From contig NC_015666.1 of NCBI RefSeq assembly GCF_000217715.1, positions 508,270 through 572,269 of the forward strand: a stretch of DNA of 64,000 nt. Direction: 5' to 3'. Origin of the DNA: Halopiger xanaduensis SH-6 (lineage in GTDB: Archaea; Halobacteriota; Halobacteria; Halobacteriales; Natrialbaceae). The position numbers and the translations under genes are program-made. The notes beneath the pieces are model-generated. The model searched no databases. It worked only from the letters and a program-made list of their open reading frames with translations, and was not told the origin of the DNA. Shown here one piece after another: positions 8,338 to 16,425 of this stretch (positions are counted from its first letter, which is position 1; each line of letters begins with the position of its first letter).

Positions 8338-9078
8338 ATGGACGTGGACGCGGACGCGGACGCCCCGGCCGATCCGGACGACCTGCTCCAGTGGCGACGC
8401 GACGCGACGACGTCGCGTTCGATCCGACTCCTGTGGTCGCTCGGCGTCGGCACCTTCTTCGCCGTCATCACGATCATCGTCTTCTGGCGGCTCTACGACC
8501 TCACCGGACAGATCGGCGGCCAATCCGTCGTCGTCGCACTGTTCGCGGCGATTCTCGTGACGATCCTCGCGCTCGCCGCGAGCGACGACACCGCCGCACA
8601 CCTCGAGCGACTCCCGTTCTCGACCCCCTCCGGGACGGCCCTCCAGCGGGCGGCCGACGCCGCACTGGGTGCGATCGCGATGGGTGCGATCATCGTGACG
8701 CTGATGGGGATCGGCCGGTACGTCTCGCAGAACAACCTGCTCGGCGACCTCGGCGCGGGACCGTTTACAGGGCTGGCGGCGCTGACGATTCCGCTCGCGC
8801 TCGGCGCACTCGTGTGCTCGTCGTTCCTCGAGTCGGTCGGCGCGTTCGACCCCGACGAGGGCGTGCTCTACCTCTACGAACCCGAGCAGGCGATCGACCT
8901 CTCGGTGATTCGGAGCGTCTCCACGCGATCGGTCGGCGACGCCGTCGTCGTGTCTCTCGACTACGCCCAGCCCGGCGGGCAGTACGTTGCCGGCCCGCGA
9001 CGGGTCGTCGTGCCGCCGGCGATCGCCGCCGAGATCGAAGCGTACGTCGACCGGAAAACGAAGCCGCCCGAGGCGTGA
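8338..9078 (+). CDS. Haloarchaeal membrane protein of unknown function
   Basis: A 246-residue protein with an Asp/Ala-rich leader, about four hydrophobic helices (roughly 38-60, 65-85, 108-130, 140-160) and a C-terminal soluble domain of about 80 residues. That domain resembles a small beta-rich membrane-associated module. No catalytic or transport motif is recognised. An upstream in-frame extension exists but is Arg/Ser-rich shadow sequence. The ATG at 8338 begins about 25 bases after TTTACC, as expected for a leaderless gene. Confidence 0.8.
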   Translation: MDVDADADAPADPDDLLQWRRDATTSRSIRLLWSLGVGTFFAVITIIVFWRLYDLTGQIGGQSVVVALFAAILVTILALAASDDTAAHLERLPFSTPSGTALQRAADAALGAIAMGAIIVTLMGIGRYVSQNNLLGDLGAGPFTGLAALTIPLALGALVCSSFLESVGAFDPDEGVLYLYEPEQAIDLSVIRSVSTRSVGDAVVVSLDYAQPGGQYVAGPRRVVVPPAIAAEIEAYVDRKTKPPEA

Positions 9079-9130
9079 CGACCGTCCGCCGGATCGAGAG
9101 AGGACTGAGAACTGAACTGAACTGAGACCG

Positions 9131-10570
9131 CTACTCGACCGTACTATCCGTCACGTCGCCGGGCTCGACGTCGTTGTCCGTCGGCTCACCCGCCTCCACT
9201 ACGTCCGCATCCGGGACCTCCTCGACGTGTTCCTGCTCGAGTTTCGTCAGCCGGGCCATCATGATCCGCGTGTTTTCGACGTCCTCGACGGTGATCCGGA
9301 CGCCGTCGTAGGTGATCTCCTCGCCCTCCTCGACGAGCCGTCCCGCGCGGTTGAAGATGAAGCCGGCGATGGTCTCGAACTCCTCGCCCTCGGGCAGGTC
9401 GATCTCTAAGGCCTCGTTGACGTCCTCGATATTGACCTCGCCGCGAACGAGGACGGTGCGCTCGTCGATCTCCTCGATGGGCTGTTCCTCGCCGCCCTCT
9501 AAGATCTCGCCGATGATCTCCTCGACCATGTCCTCCATCGTCACCAGCCCCTCGGTGGTGCCGAACTCGTCGATGACGATGGCCATGTGCATCCGGTTTT
9601 CCCGCATCTCGGTCAGGAGTTCGTCGACGTTCTTCGACTCGGGGACGTGCAGCGTCGGCTGGATGAGATCCGCGAGCTCGAGGTCGCCATCGTTGGTTTC
9701 GCCGTAGTTGAGATCGCGCACGAGGTCGCGGATGTGGACGACGCCCATCACGTTGTCGAGGCTGCCCTCGTAGACGGGGATGCGGGCGTGACCGCTCTGG
9801 ATGCAGGTCTCGATGGCCTCGTCGATGCTGGCGTCCTTGGGGACGGCAGTCATGTCCAGCCGCGGGGTCATGACCTCCTTGACGATGGTGTTGTTGAAGC
9901 GGAAGATGCGCTGGAGCATCTCGTGTTCGTCCTCCTCTAAGACGCCCTCGCGCTCGCCGGACTCGATCATCTCCTGGATCTCGTCGCGGGTGACGTAGGG
10001 GGACTCGATCGCGCCGCTCGAGCCGATGAGCCGGTTGACCTGCCGAGTGAGGTAGTCGAAGACGATAATCAGCGGGTACAGCACGTACTCCGTGACTTTT
10101 AGCGGTCTCGAGACGCTGAGCGACCACGATTCGGTGTTTTCGACCGCGTAGGACTTGGGCACGCTCTCGCCGAACAGCAGGACGATCGCCGTCACGCCGA
10201 ACGTCGAGAGGAGAACCGGCGTCAGGCCGGACTCGAAATACAGGCCGAGGAGTGCGGTCGCGATCGACGACATAGCGATGTTGACGAGGTTGTTCCCGAC
10301 CAGAATCGTCACCAGCAGGCGGTGCGGGTCGGATTTCAGGGTTTCGACGAGCTCCGCCCGGTCGACGCCCTCCTCGACCATCCCCTCGATTCGGTGTTTC
10401 GGCAGGTTGAACATCGCGATCTCCGAGGAGGAGAAGAATCCCGAAAGCGCGATGAGGATGACGATCGTGATGAGTCCGAGAATCGTCACCATCGACCGGT
10501 CGATCTCGAGTCCGACCACTGGAGCCTCGAAAGCGGCTAGCACGGCCTCGAGCAGCACAGACAACGCCAT
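9131..10570 (-). CDS. CNNM/CorC-type transporter-associated protein (DUF21 + two CBS + CorC_HlyC)
   Basis: A 479-residue protein with the classical order: DUF21 membrane domain (about 27-205, with GFFSSSEIAMF at 45-54 and GESVPKSYA at 134-142), two CBS domains (about 232-295 and 300-360) and a CorC_HlyC domain (about 365-440). The acidic tail ends with VTDSTVE. CNNM/CorC proteins are linked to magnesium and cation export and are adenine-nucleotide regulated through the CBS pair. The older label hemolysin is misleading. The promoter is a CGGTTAACCG palindrome about 25-34 bases upstream. Confidence 0.93.
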   Translation of the reverse strand: MALSVLLEAVLAAFEAPVVGLEIDRSMVTILGLITIVILIALSGFFSSSEIAMFNLPKHRIEGMVEEGVDRAELVETLKSDPHRLLVTILVGNNLVNIAMSSIATALLGLYFESGLTPVLLSTFGVTAIVLLFGESVPKSYAVENTESWSLSVSRPLKVTEYVLYPLIIVFDYLTRQVNRLIGSSGAIESPYVTRDEIQEMIESGEREGVLEEDEHEMLQRIFRFNNTIVKEVMTPRLDMTAVPKDASIDEAIETCIQSGHARIPVYEGSLDNVMGVVHIRDLVRDLNYGETNDGDLELADLIQPTLHVPESKNVDELLTEMRENRMHMAIVIDEFGTTEGLVTMEDMVEEIIGEILEGGEEQPIEEIDERTVLVRGEVNIEDVNEALEIDLPEGEEFETIAGFIFNRAGRLVEEGEEITYDGVRITVEDVENTRIMMARLTKLEQEHVEEVPDADVVEAGEPTDNDVEPGDVTDSTVE

Positions 10571-10594
10571 TGATGGTATGCATTGGAACCCTAT

Positions 10595-10604
10595 CGGTTA
10601 ACCG
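10595..10604 (-). promoter_or_regulatory. Palindromic promoter element of the CNNM-like gene
   Basis: CGGTTAACCG is a perfect 10-base palindrome 25-34 bases upstream of the ATG at 10570. It occupies the TATA position and could double as an operator. Confidence 0.4.
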
Positions 10605-10673
10605 TTTACCATTTCCGAGTTCGCGTCCGCTCCGCGTCCGAATTCACCCGCGTCGATCACCGGCGACGACACG

Positions 10674-10679
10674 TTTACG
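10674..10679 (+). promoter_or_regulatory. TATA box of the glutaredoxin-redoxin pair
   Basis: TTTACG lies 25-30 bases before the ATG at 10704. It favours that codon over the earlier in-frame ATG at 10686. Confidence 0.5.
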
Positions 10680-10703
10680 CCGCTCGTGGCCGAACGGCCG
10701 ACC

Positions 10704-10997
10704 ATGTCGAGCACCAGTGCCAGTACCGACGCCAGCACCGGCGACGACCCGCCGATCACGTTCTATCGGCTGCAAGGGTGTCCGTACTGCGAGCGCGTCG
10801 CCCGCCTGCTGAACGAGTTCGACCTCGAGTATCAGTCGCGGTTCGTCGAGCCGATGCACTCGAAGCGGAACGTCGTCAAGCGCGTCGCCGGCGTCCGGAC
10901 GGTGCCGGTCGTCGTCGACGAGAACACCGGCATCACGATGGCGGAGAGCGCGAACATCGTCGAGTACCTCGAGTCGACCTACGGAGGTGAGGCCTGA
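10704..10997 (+). CDS. Glutaredoxin-like / GST N-terminal domain protein
   Basis: A 97-residue thioredoxin-fold protein. The active site CPYC is at 26-29, the cis-proline loop TVP is at 66-68, and the GSH-site-like segment AESANIVEYL is at 80-89. This makes it a glutaredoxin/GST-N type dithiol oxidoreductase. Haloarchaea use gamma-glutamylcysteine instead of glutathione, so its thiol partner is probably that or a protein. Start 10704 is chosen from the TATA spacing; 10686 would add six residues. Its TGA overlaps the ATG of the next gene (TGATG), so the pair is translationally coupled. Confidence 0.9.
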   Translation: MSSTSASTDASTGDDPPITFYRLQGCPYCERVARLLNEFDLEYQSRFVEPMHSKRNVVKRVAGVRTVPVVVDENTGITMAESANIVEYLESTYGGEA

Positions 10998-11512
10998 TGC
11001 CGGACTTCGAGGTCGTCAAGCTCGGCCCCGCGGACAATCCCGGGACGGGCGAGGAGGCGCCCGACTTCACCCGGCCGCTGGTCAACGACGAGTACTGGGA
11101 AAACCGCTCCCTCTCGAAGTTGGCCGCCGACGCGGAGCGGACCATCGTCGTCTTCACCCCGATGACCGGTTCGTTCCTCGCCAAGTACGTCTGGGACGAG
11201 ATCGACGAGCGCGGCTGGAACGACGCCGACGGAACGCGGGTCGTCGGCGTCACCGCCTCGACCCCCTACGGCGTGAAGCGGTTCCTCGAGGAGAACGGCT
11301 ACGACGCCGCGCTCTTCGCGGATCCCGGCGCCGACGTCGCCCGCTCCTACGGCGTCGAACACGACCTCGACGGCATGGAAGGCATCACCGAACCCCGGCC
11401 CGCCATCTTCGCCGTCGACGAGGAGCTGACCGTCGAGGACGCCTGGGTCGCCACCGACTGGCCCGAGTTCCCCGACTACGACGACCTCGAGGAACGGTTC
11501 GGCCTCGAGTAA
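10997..11512 (+). CDS. Redoxin (peroxiredoxin-fold) protein lacking all cysteines
   Basis: A 171-residue AhpC/TSA or Bcp-like protein. The fold is recognisable from EAPDFTRPL near residue 20, FTPMTGSF at 53-60 and VVGVTASTPYGVKRFLEENG further on. In active peroxiredoxins the second element would be PxxxTxxC. Here the Cys position is occupied by Ser/Phe (59-60), and no cysteine exists anywhere in the protein. It therefore cannot be a thiol peroxidase by the standard mechanism. The one-base TGATG overlap ties it to the glutaredoxin-like gene. A structural, regulatory or binding role is possible. Confidence 0.88.
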   Translation: MPDFEVVKLGPADNPGTGEEAPDFTRPLVNDEYWENRSLSKLAADAERTIVVFTPMTGSFLAKYVWDEIDERGWNDADGTRVVGVTASTPYGVKRFLEENGYDAALFADPGADVARSYGVEHDLDGMEGITEPRPAIFAVDEELTVEDAWVATDWPEFPDYDDLEERFGLE

Positions 11513-11614
11513 TCTGCGGGTAGCGTCGGTCGAGTTCCGTGCGACGACCATTCCCGCCTTTTCGCGACACTGCGTGACGGTACGCTTTTGCCCGCACCGA
11601 CGCGAGTAGCGCGT

Positions 11615-12271
11615 ATGAACGCCGACGGATCCGATTCCGAGTTCGAATTCGATTTCGACGGCGACCCCGACGTCGACGCCGAGGCGCTCGAGCGCGCGGC
11701 CGAAGCGATCCGCGAGGGCGGCCTCGTGGTCTACCCGACCGAGACCGTCTACGGCCTCGCCGCGGACGCGCTCGATGCCGACGCCGTCAAGCGCGTCTTC
11801 GAGGTGAAGGGACGGGACCGCTCGAAGCCCGTCTCGCTGGCAGTGCCGACGTTCGAGACGGCGATCGAGGCAGGGTATATCGAGGCGACCGAGCGCGAGC
11901 GCGCGTTCGCCGAGGAGTTCCTGCCGGGGCCCGTCACGGTCCTCTGCGAGCGCCGCGAGGTCGTCCCGGACGTGCTGACCGCGGGCGGCGAGCAGGTCGG
12001 CATTCGAGTTCCCGACTGCGAACCCGCCATGGCCTTGCTCGCGGCCGCCGAGCGACCGATCACGTCGACCAGCGCCAACGTCAGCGGCGAGCCCAGCGCC
12101 CGCACGGTCGAAGAGATCGGCCAACAGGTGCGAGACGAGGCCGTCGTCCTCGACGGCGGCGAGACGCAGGGCACCGAGAGCACCGTCGTCGACCTCTCGA
12201 CGGGGACGATCCACCGCCGCGGCGCGCTGGCCGACGAAATCGAAGCGTGGCTCGAGGAGACGGCGGCGTAA
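11615..12271 (+). CDS. L-threonylcarbamoyladenylate synthase (Sua5/YrdC family)
   Basis: A 218-residue enzyme that makes threonylcarbamoyl-AMP from threonine, bicarbonate and ATP, the first step of tRNA t6A37 formation. PTETVYGL (41-48), KGRDRSKP (65-72) and the STSANVSG nucleotide loop (about 151-158) are all present. It is the short YrdC form, without the C-terminal Sua5 domain. The acidic leader before residue 20 is typical of halophiles. The ATG at 11615 follows a TATA-like GCTTTTGCC by about 25 bases. Confidence 0.93.
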   Translation: MNADGSDSEFEFDFDGDPDVDAEALERAAEAIREGGLVVYPTETVYGLAADALDADAVKRVFEVKGRDRSKPVSLAVPTFETAIEAGYIEATERERAFAEEFLPGPVTVLCERREVVPDVLTAGGEQVGIRVPDCEPAMALLAAAERPITSTSANVSGEPSARTVEEIGQQVRDEAVVLDGGETQGTESTVVDLSTGTIHRRGALADEIEAWLEETAA

Positions 12272-12330
12272 GCGCAAACGCGCCAAAGTAACGCGTCGAA
12301 GGCTCGAGACCGGCGTTTCGAGGTCGGAAC

Positions 12331-12370
12331 GGTGAGTGAGAAGCGGAAGTGAGAGAGGGGAAGAGGAAGG
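12331..12370. repeat. Purine-biased tract
   Basis: Roughly 40 bases on the plus strand are almost all G and A, with short breaks. It lies downstream of the small membrane-protein gene, whose transcript would end in pyrimidines here. It may serve as a termination region or simply be compositional. Confidence 0.35.
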
Positions 12371-12419
12371 CGAGCGCAGCGGAGGCGGAAACCGCAGACA
12401 GCGAGCGACGGGAGTCGGG

Positions 12420-12773
12420 TTATTCGGAGTAGTACTGTTCGGCGGCGACGGTGTGCTCGGAGCGACGGCGGTCGACCCAGCGCGAGAGATCGTGGGCGAA
12501 CAGCGCGGCCGAGGTCCGGAACTGGTGGGAAGCCGGCGAGCGGAACAGGGCGATCAGCGACCACATCGTCCCCGCGGCGAACGCGCCGGCGGCGGAGAAG
12601 GTCATCTCGAGGGTGAAGAAGGTCGCCGCGTAGACGAACCCGATTCCCATCGAGGGGAGGCTCGTCCCGAGGGGGACGTTCGCGTTCGCGTTTCGGAGGG
12701 TCGGTGCGAGGAAGACGATCGAGAGGCCGCTTCCGAGCATGAAGACGAGATCTTGCCACATCATCATAATCAC
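12420..12773 (-). CDS. Small haloarchaeal membrane protein
   Basis: A 117-residue protein with three likely membrane helices (about 6-24, 40-60, 63-80) and a charged C-terminal region ending in a Tyr/Glu-rich tail. The N-terminus has four Met codons (MIMMMWQ), so 12761 is an equally plausible start. No family function is known to me. The upstream sequence has an AAGTTATTAACTC TATA-like patch at about 12787-12799 and a short inverted repeat ACTCG/CGAGT at 12776-12789. Confidence 0.75.
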   Translation of the reverse strand: MIMMMWQDLVFMLGSGLSIVFLAPTLRNANANVPLGTSLPSMGIGFVYAATFFTLEMTFSAAGAFAAGTMWSLIALFRSPASHQFRTSAALFAHDLSRWVDRRRSEHTVAAEQYYSE

Positions 12774-12963
12774 TTACTCGGTCACGAGTTAATAACTTGC
12801 GCGGTATTGAAATGGATCATTAGGCCTGATTGTCGCCGATTTCGGACGGTTCGGCGACCGGCCTACGGCGTCGGTGGTAGTGCCCGGCGAATAACCTGTA
12901 ATTACGCCGGGGTACAGCGCTCGAATTTCGGGTAGTTCCCGATTAGGAGTCGTTGTGCTGTCC

Positions 12964-14514
12964 TCAGTCGCGTCCCTGGCCGCGACCGCGCCCTCGACCG
13001 CCACGCTGGGCGGGGTCCGCCAGCGTCGCGACGCCGCTCTCCTCGAGGATGCGGCGGCCGGACTCGACGAGCCGGTGGCGCCGGCGCTCGGCGGCGGGGT
13101 TGATGAGGTCGCCGTCGTACTTGACGAGATCGCCGTCGACGAGCACCGTGTCGACGTTCTCGATGCCGGACTGGAAGACGATCGTTTCGACCGGATCGTG
13201 GGCCGGCGTCGTGTTGAGGTCGTCCGTCTCGAAGAGCACGACGTCCGCCCGCTTGCCAGGGGTCAGCGAGCCGACCTGATCCTCGAGGCCGAGCGCGCGG
13301 GCGCCCTCGATGGTCGCGAACTCGAGGGCCTGCCGGGCGGTCAGCGAGAGGTCGCTGACCTGCTCGCCGGCCTCGACGGTCGGCTGGTTGTCGAGGGCGC
13401 GCTGAGTCTGCAGGGCGAACCGGGTCTGCGTGAACATGTCGCCGCTGACGTTCGAGACGATGTCGACGCCGAGCGACGGGATCGCGCCGGCGTCGAGCGT
13501 CTGGCGCAGCGCCGGCATCCCCATCCCCATCTGCATCTCGACTTCCGGCGTGATCGAGACCGAGCCGCCGGAGTCGCCGATGAGTTCGAACTCCCGCTCG
13601 GTGAGCCGGTTGGCGTGAACGTAGTTCAGGTCGTCCCCGAGCAGCCCGAGTTCCTCGAGGGTCTCGACGCCGCCGGGCCCCAGCGAGCCGATGTGCATGG
13701 ACGCGGGAATCCCGAGTTCGCGCGCGAGTTCGATGTCCCGCGCGACGACCTCGTCGGTCGAGTAGTCGGGACCGCGGATCCCCATCGCCAGCGTCAGCAG
13801 GCCGTCGTTGGCGGGGAACCGTTCCCGGTGGAGCCGACGAATGTCGTCTGGGTGGGTCTCGGTGCTCTCCTCCCACCACGTCGCGCTGTCGTCGCCCGGC
13901 GGGCCGTGCGCGAAGACGGCGCGCACGCCGGCGTCCTCGAGGCCGTCGATCGCCCGGTCGGTGTGCTCGGGCGAGTTGGCGATGTGGAACCAGTCGAGGA
14001 TCGTCGTCGCGCCGGCGTTGAGCTGCTCGAGCGCGCCGAAGAGGTTGCCCAGATAGGCGTCCTCGGGCTCGTAGTGGCTGCTGATCTCCCCGAGCATCGT
14101 CTCGAGGTACTCCATGAACGACCAGTCGCCGGCGATGCCGCGGACGCCGGCCTGCCACGTGTGCAGGTGAGCGTTAACGAATCCGGGGGCGACGATGGCG
14201 TCGCCGGCGTCGATCGTCGCTGCACCGGGCGCGTCGATGTTGCTGTCGATGCGCTCGATCCGTCCGTCTTCGACGAGCAGATCGGCGCTCTCGAGGATTC
14301 CGAGGTCGGGGTCGACCGTCACGATCGTCCCGTTCGTAACCAGCAGGCGGTCACCCGCGCTGTTCCCGCGGGCGTTGCCCTTCCCGCTCTTTTCGCCTCC
14401 ATCAGCGCTGCCGACGGACGCAAACGACAGGCCCGCCAGCGCGCCGGCACCGAGGCCGAGGTAGTTGCGTCGCGAGACGCCGGAGTCGTCCGTCGATCGG
14501 TCGTCAGTTGGCAT
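12964..14514 (-). CDS. Tat-exported amidohydrolase (cytosine/SAH deaminase-like family)
   Basis: A 516-residue metal-dependent hydrolase. Twin arginines lie at 15-16 (SRRNYLG), followed by a hydrophobic stretch to about 37, so export by Tat is likely. The metal motif HLH is at 116-118. Later family features include SMHIG, the histidine-bearing strand, and the aspartate in LGVDIVSNVSGD. The overall plan matches the TRZ/ATZ/MtaD branch of amidohydrolases. The C-terminus ends in an unusual GRGRGRGQGRD tail. An exported member is atypical because deaminases are normally cytoplasmic. An upstream start at 14568 is possible, but the Tat motif fits 14514. Confidence 0.9.
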   Translation of the reverse strand: MPTDDRSTDDSGVSRRNYLGLGAGALAGLSFASVGSADGGEKSGKGNARGNSAGDRLLVTNGTIVTVDPDLGILESADLLVEDGRIERIDSNIDAPGAATIDAGDAIVAPGFVNAHLHTWQAGVRGIAGDWSFMEYLETMLGEISSHYEPEDAYLGNLFGALEQLNAGATTILDWFHIANSPEHTDRAIDGLEDAGVRAVFAHGPPGDDSATWWEESTETHPDDIRRLHRERFPANDGLLTLAMGIRGPDYSTDEVVARDIELARELGIPASMHIGSLGPGGVETLEELGLLGDDLNYVHANRLTEREFELIGDSGGSVSITPEVEMQMGMGMPALRQTLDAGAIPSLGVDIVSNVSGDMFTQTRFALQTQRALDNQPTVEAGEQVSDLSLTARQALEFATIEGARALGLEDQVGSLTPGKRADVVLFETDDLNTTPAHDPVETIVFQSGIENVDTVLVDGDLVKYDGDLINPAAERRRHRLVESGRRILEESGVATLADPAQRGGRGRGRGQGRD

Positions 14515-14739
14515 GACTGGACTCGAGTTACCGTACCGGCTGCATCGGAATGGAAATTGGTTCGGCACATTCCAACTCGTTCCGGATAGCTATCACGTTC
14601 GGTAACTCTCGGCGGTAGCGTCACTCATCGGTCGGTTTCTCGGCCTCGAGGAGTGCTGGGGAGTGGCAGGAATAGCAGTTGGAAACGAACGGTCAGTTGT
14701 GATAGTGGGACCGTGCTTGAGACCCGTAGCCGTCGGTCG

Positions 14740-15501
14740 TCAGTCGTCGCTCGGCGTCGTCATCGCCTGCACCACGGGATCGCCGGTGTCGGTCGAAACG
14801 AAGGTCTCGGCGAGCCACGCCTCGGCGCGCGTCAGTCGGTACTGCAGCGTCGAGGTCGGAACGTCCTCGGCCTCGGCGATCTCCTGGATCGACATTCGGC
14901 GCGGCGTCTCGTAGTAGCCGTACTCGACTGCCAACTCGAGCGCCTCGCGCTGTTTGTAGGGGAGTTCGGCGCCCCCGGCGTGCTCGTCGGGCCACTCCGT
15001 CTCACCGGTAACGCGCTCGAACTCGAGGGAGAGGCCGTCCCGGAGGTTCGCGCTGAGTTCCTCGTAGACGGGACGGATCGCGACGTCGTCTTCGGCGAGG
15101 ATACGCCACTTGTACTCGTGACCGTGCTGTTCGGCGCGACAGAGCGCGCCGTCGCCGAGGTGTTTCGCGGCGAGGTACGGAACGGAGCGACAGCCCGCGC
15201 CCTCCGACTGGCGCGAGTAGATGAGCCGCCGCGTCGGGCGTTCGGCGAGAGTCTCGTAGCGCCAGTCGATTTGACAGCCGCCCATCCCGCGCAGGCTGGA
15301 ACACCGCGAGAGGTCCTCGAGGCGGTCGTCGTAGACCGCCAGCGCCTCCGTCGGGCCGGTCACCTCGTCCAGCCGCCACATCGTGTCCGCGGTCGCGTGA
15401 CAGGAGATCGTCCGCGCGTACAGCCCGGGGTTGTCGACGAAGACGTCCATCAGGTGGTCCGCACCCCGCTCGTAGGTGATCGTGAAGGCGAACTCGCGCA
15501 T
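14740..15501 (-). CDS. HTH_10 (bacterio-opsin activator-type) transcription regulator
   Basis: A 253-residue haloarchaeal regulator. The C-terminal helix-turn-helix (about 190-245) carries LPYKQREALELAVEYGYYETPRRMSI split over two blocks and the TSTLQYRLTRAEAWL recognition part, typical of the Bat/HTH_10 family. The N-terminal part is a ligand or redox-sensing region with several cysteines (SCHA, CSSLRGMGGC, GAGC, ALC), which could sense metal or thiol state. The start at 15501 gives the family-like opening MREFAFTITYERG. No neighbouring operon is obvious, so its target is unknown. Confidence 0.88.
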   Translation of the reverse strand: MREFAFTITYERGADHLMDVFVDNPGLYARTISCHATADTMWRLDEVTGPTEALAVYDDRLEDLSRCSSLRGMGGCQIDWRYETLAERPTRRLIYSRQSEGAGCRSVPYLAAKHLGDGALCRAEQHGHEYKWRILAEDDVAIRPVYEELSANLRDGLSLEFERVTGETEWPDEHAGGAELPYKQREALELAVEYGYYETPRRMSIQEIAEAEDVPTSTLQYRLTRAEAWLAETFVSTDTGDPVVQAMTTPSDD

Positions 15502-15617
15502 AGGAGAGTCATCGGCGAGCGCCCCAATGAACGCACCGTTGGCATATCTCAACGCCAGTTAGAATTCGAGAGAGAAGAAAACGCGGAGAGCAGAAGCGGT
15601 CGGTTCGGACGACGGAC

Positions 15618-16265
15618 TCAGCCCTCGAGCACGCCGTCGGAAACGAGTTCCTCGCGGGCGTCGGCCATCGAGGTGACGACGACGTCGCAGTGGGGTTCGA
15701 CCGCCGGCTTCGGGTCGAAACCGATCGCCAGTCCCGCGACCTTCAGCATCGGCAGGTCGTTCGCGCCGTCGCCGACCGCGACGGTGTCGTCGAGGTCGAC
15801 GCCGACGTCGTCGGCCAGATCCTCGAGGGCGTCGTCCTTCGTGCCCTCGATCAGCGGCCCCTCGACCGCGCCGGTCAATTCGGTACCGTCGGCGTTCATC
15901 GGCAGGCGGTTCGAGACGATGTGGTCGACCGAGACGCCCTCGCGCTCTAAGGCGGCCGCGACGCCCCGTTCGAAGCCGCCGGTCAGGATGGCGGTGGTGA
16001 CGCCGGCTTCGTTCAGTTCGGCGATCAGGTCGGCCGCACCCTCGCGCAGGACGACCTCGTCGAAGGCGGCTTCAGCCTCCTCGGCGGCGAGGCCCTCGAG
16101 CAGGGCCGCGCGCTCGCGGAGGCTCTCGGCGTAGCCGATCTCGTCGTTCATCGCGCGTTCGGTGATCTCGGCCATGTCCTCGGCGACCCCGCAGCGCTGC
16201 CCGAGCAGGACCGTCATCTCGGAGTCCGAAAGCGTTCCGTCGAAGTCGAAAGCGACGACTGTCAT
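15618..16265 (-). CDS. serB: Phosphoserine phosphatase
   Basis: A 215-residue HAD-family enzyme completing serine synthesis by dephosphorylating phosphoserine. Motif I is DFDGTLS (residues 7-13), with the nucleophile Asp7 and the general acid Asp9. Motif II is TGGF, and motif III/IV is GDGANDLPML. The frame stays open upstream to 16598, but the ATG at 16265 gives the standard start MTVVAFDFDGT. serA lies two kilobases downstream on the opposite strand, so the pathway genes are near one another but separately transcribed. Confidence 0.94.
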   Translation of the reverse strand: MTVVAFDFDGTLSDSEMTVLLGQRCGVAEDMAEITERAMNDEIGYAESLRERAALLEGLAAEEAEAAFDEVVLREGAADLIAELNEAGVTTAILTGGFERGVAAALEREGVSVDHIVSNRLPMNADGTELTGAVEGPLIEGTKDDALEDLADDVGVDLDDTVAVGDGANDLPMLKVAGLAIGFDPKPAVEPHCDVVVTSMADAREELVSDGVLEG

Positions 16266-16390
16266 CGACCGCCGATTGTGCGGCCCCGAATAAACCAGTT
16301 CAGGTTTCCCGCTCGCGCCTCCTCGAGACGGCGAGGATCGCGTCGGGTACGAGGGGGACGGCTCGAACCGACGGGGGTCGACGCGAAGCC

Positions 16391-16400
16391 ACAAGTATAT
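16391..16400 (+). promoter_or_regulatory. TATA box of the histidine kinase
   Basis: ACAAGTATAT lies 26-35 bases before the GTG at 16426. It overlaps the ATG at 16399, arguing that the latter is not the real start. Confidence 0.5.
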
Positions 16401-16425
16401 GACTGCCGTAGGGAGTATTTCTCGC

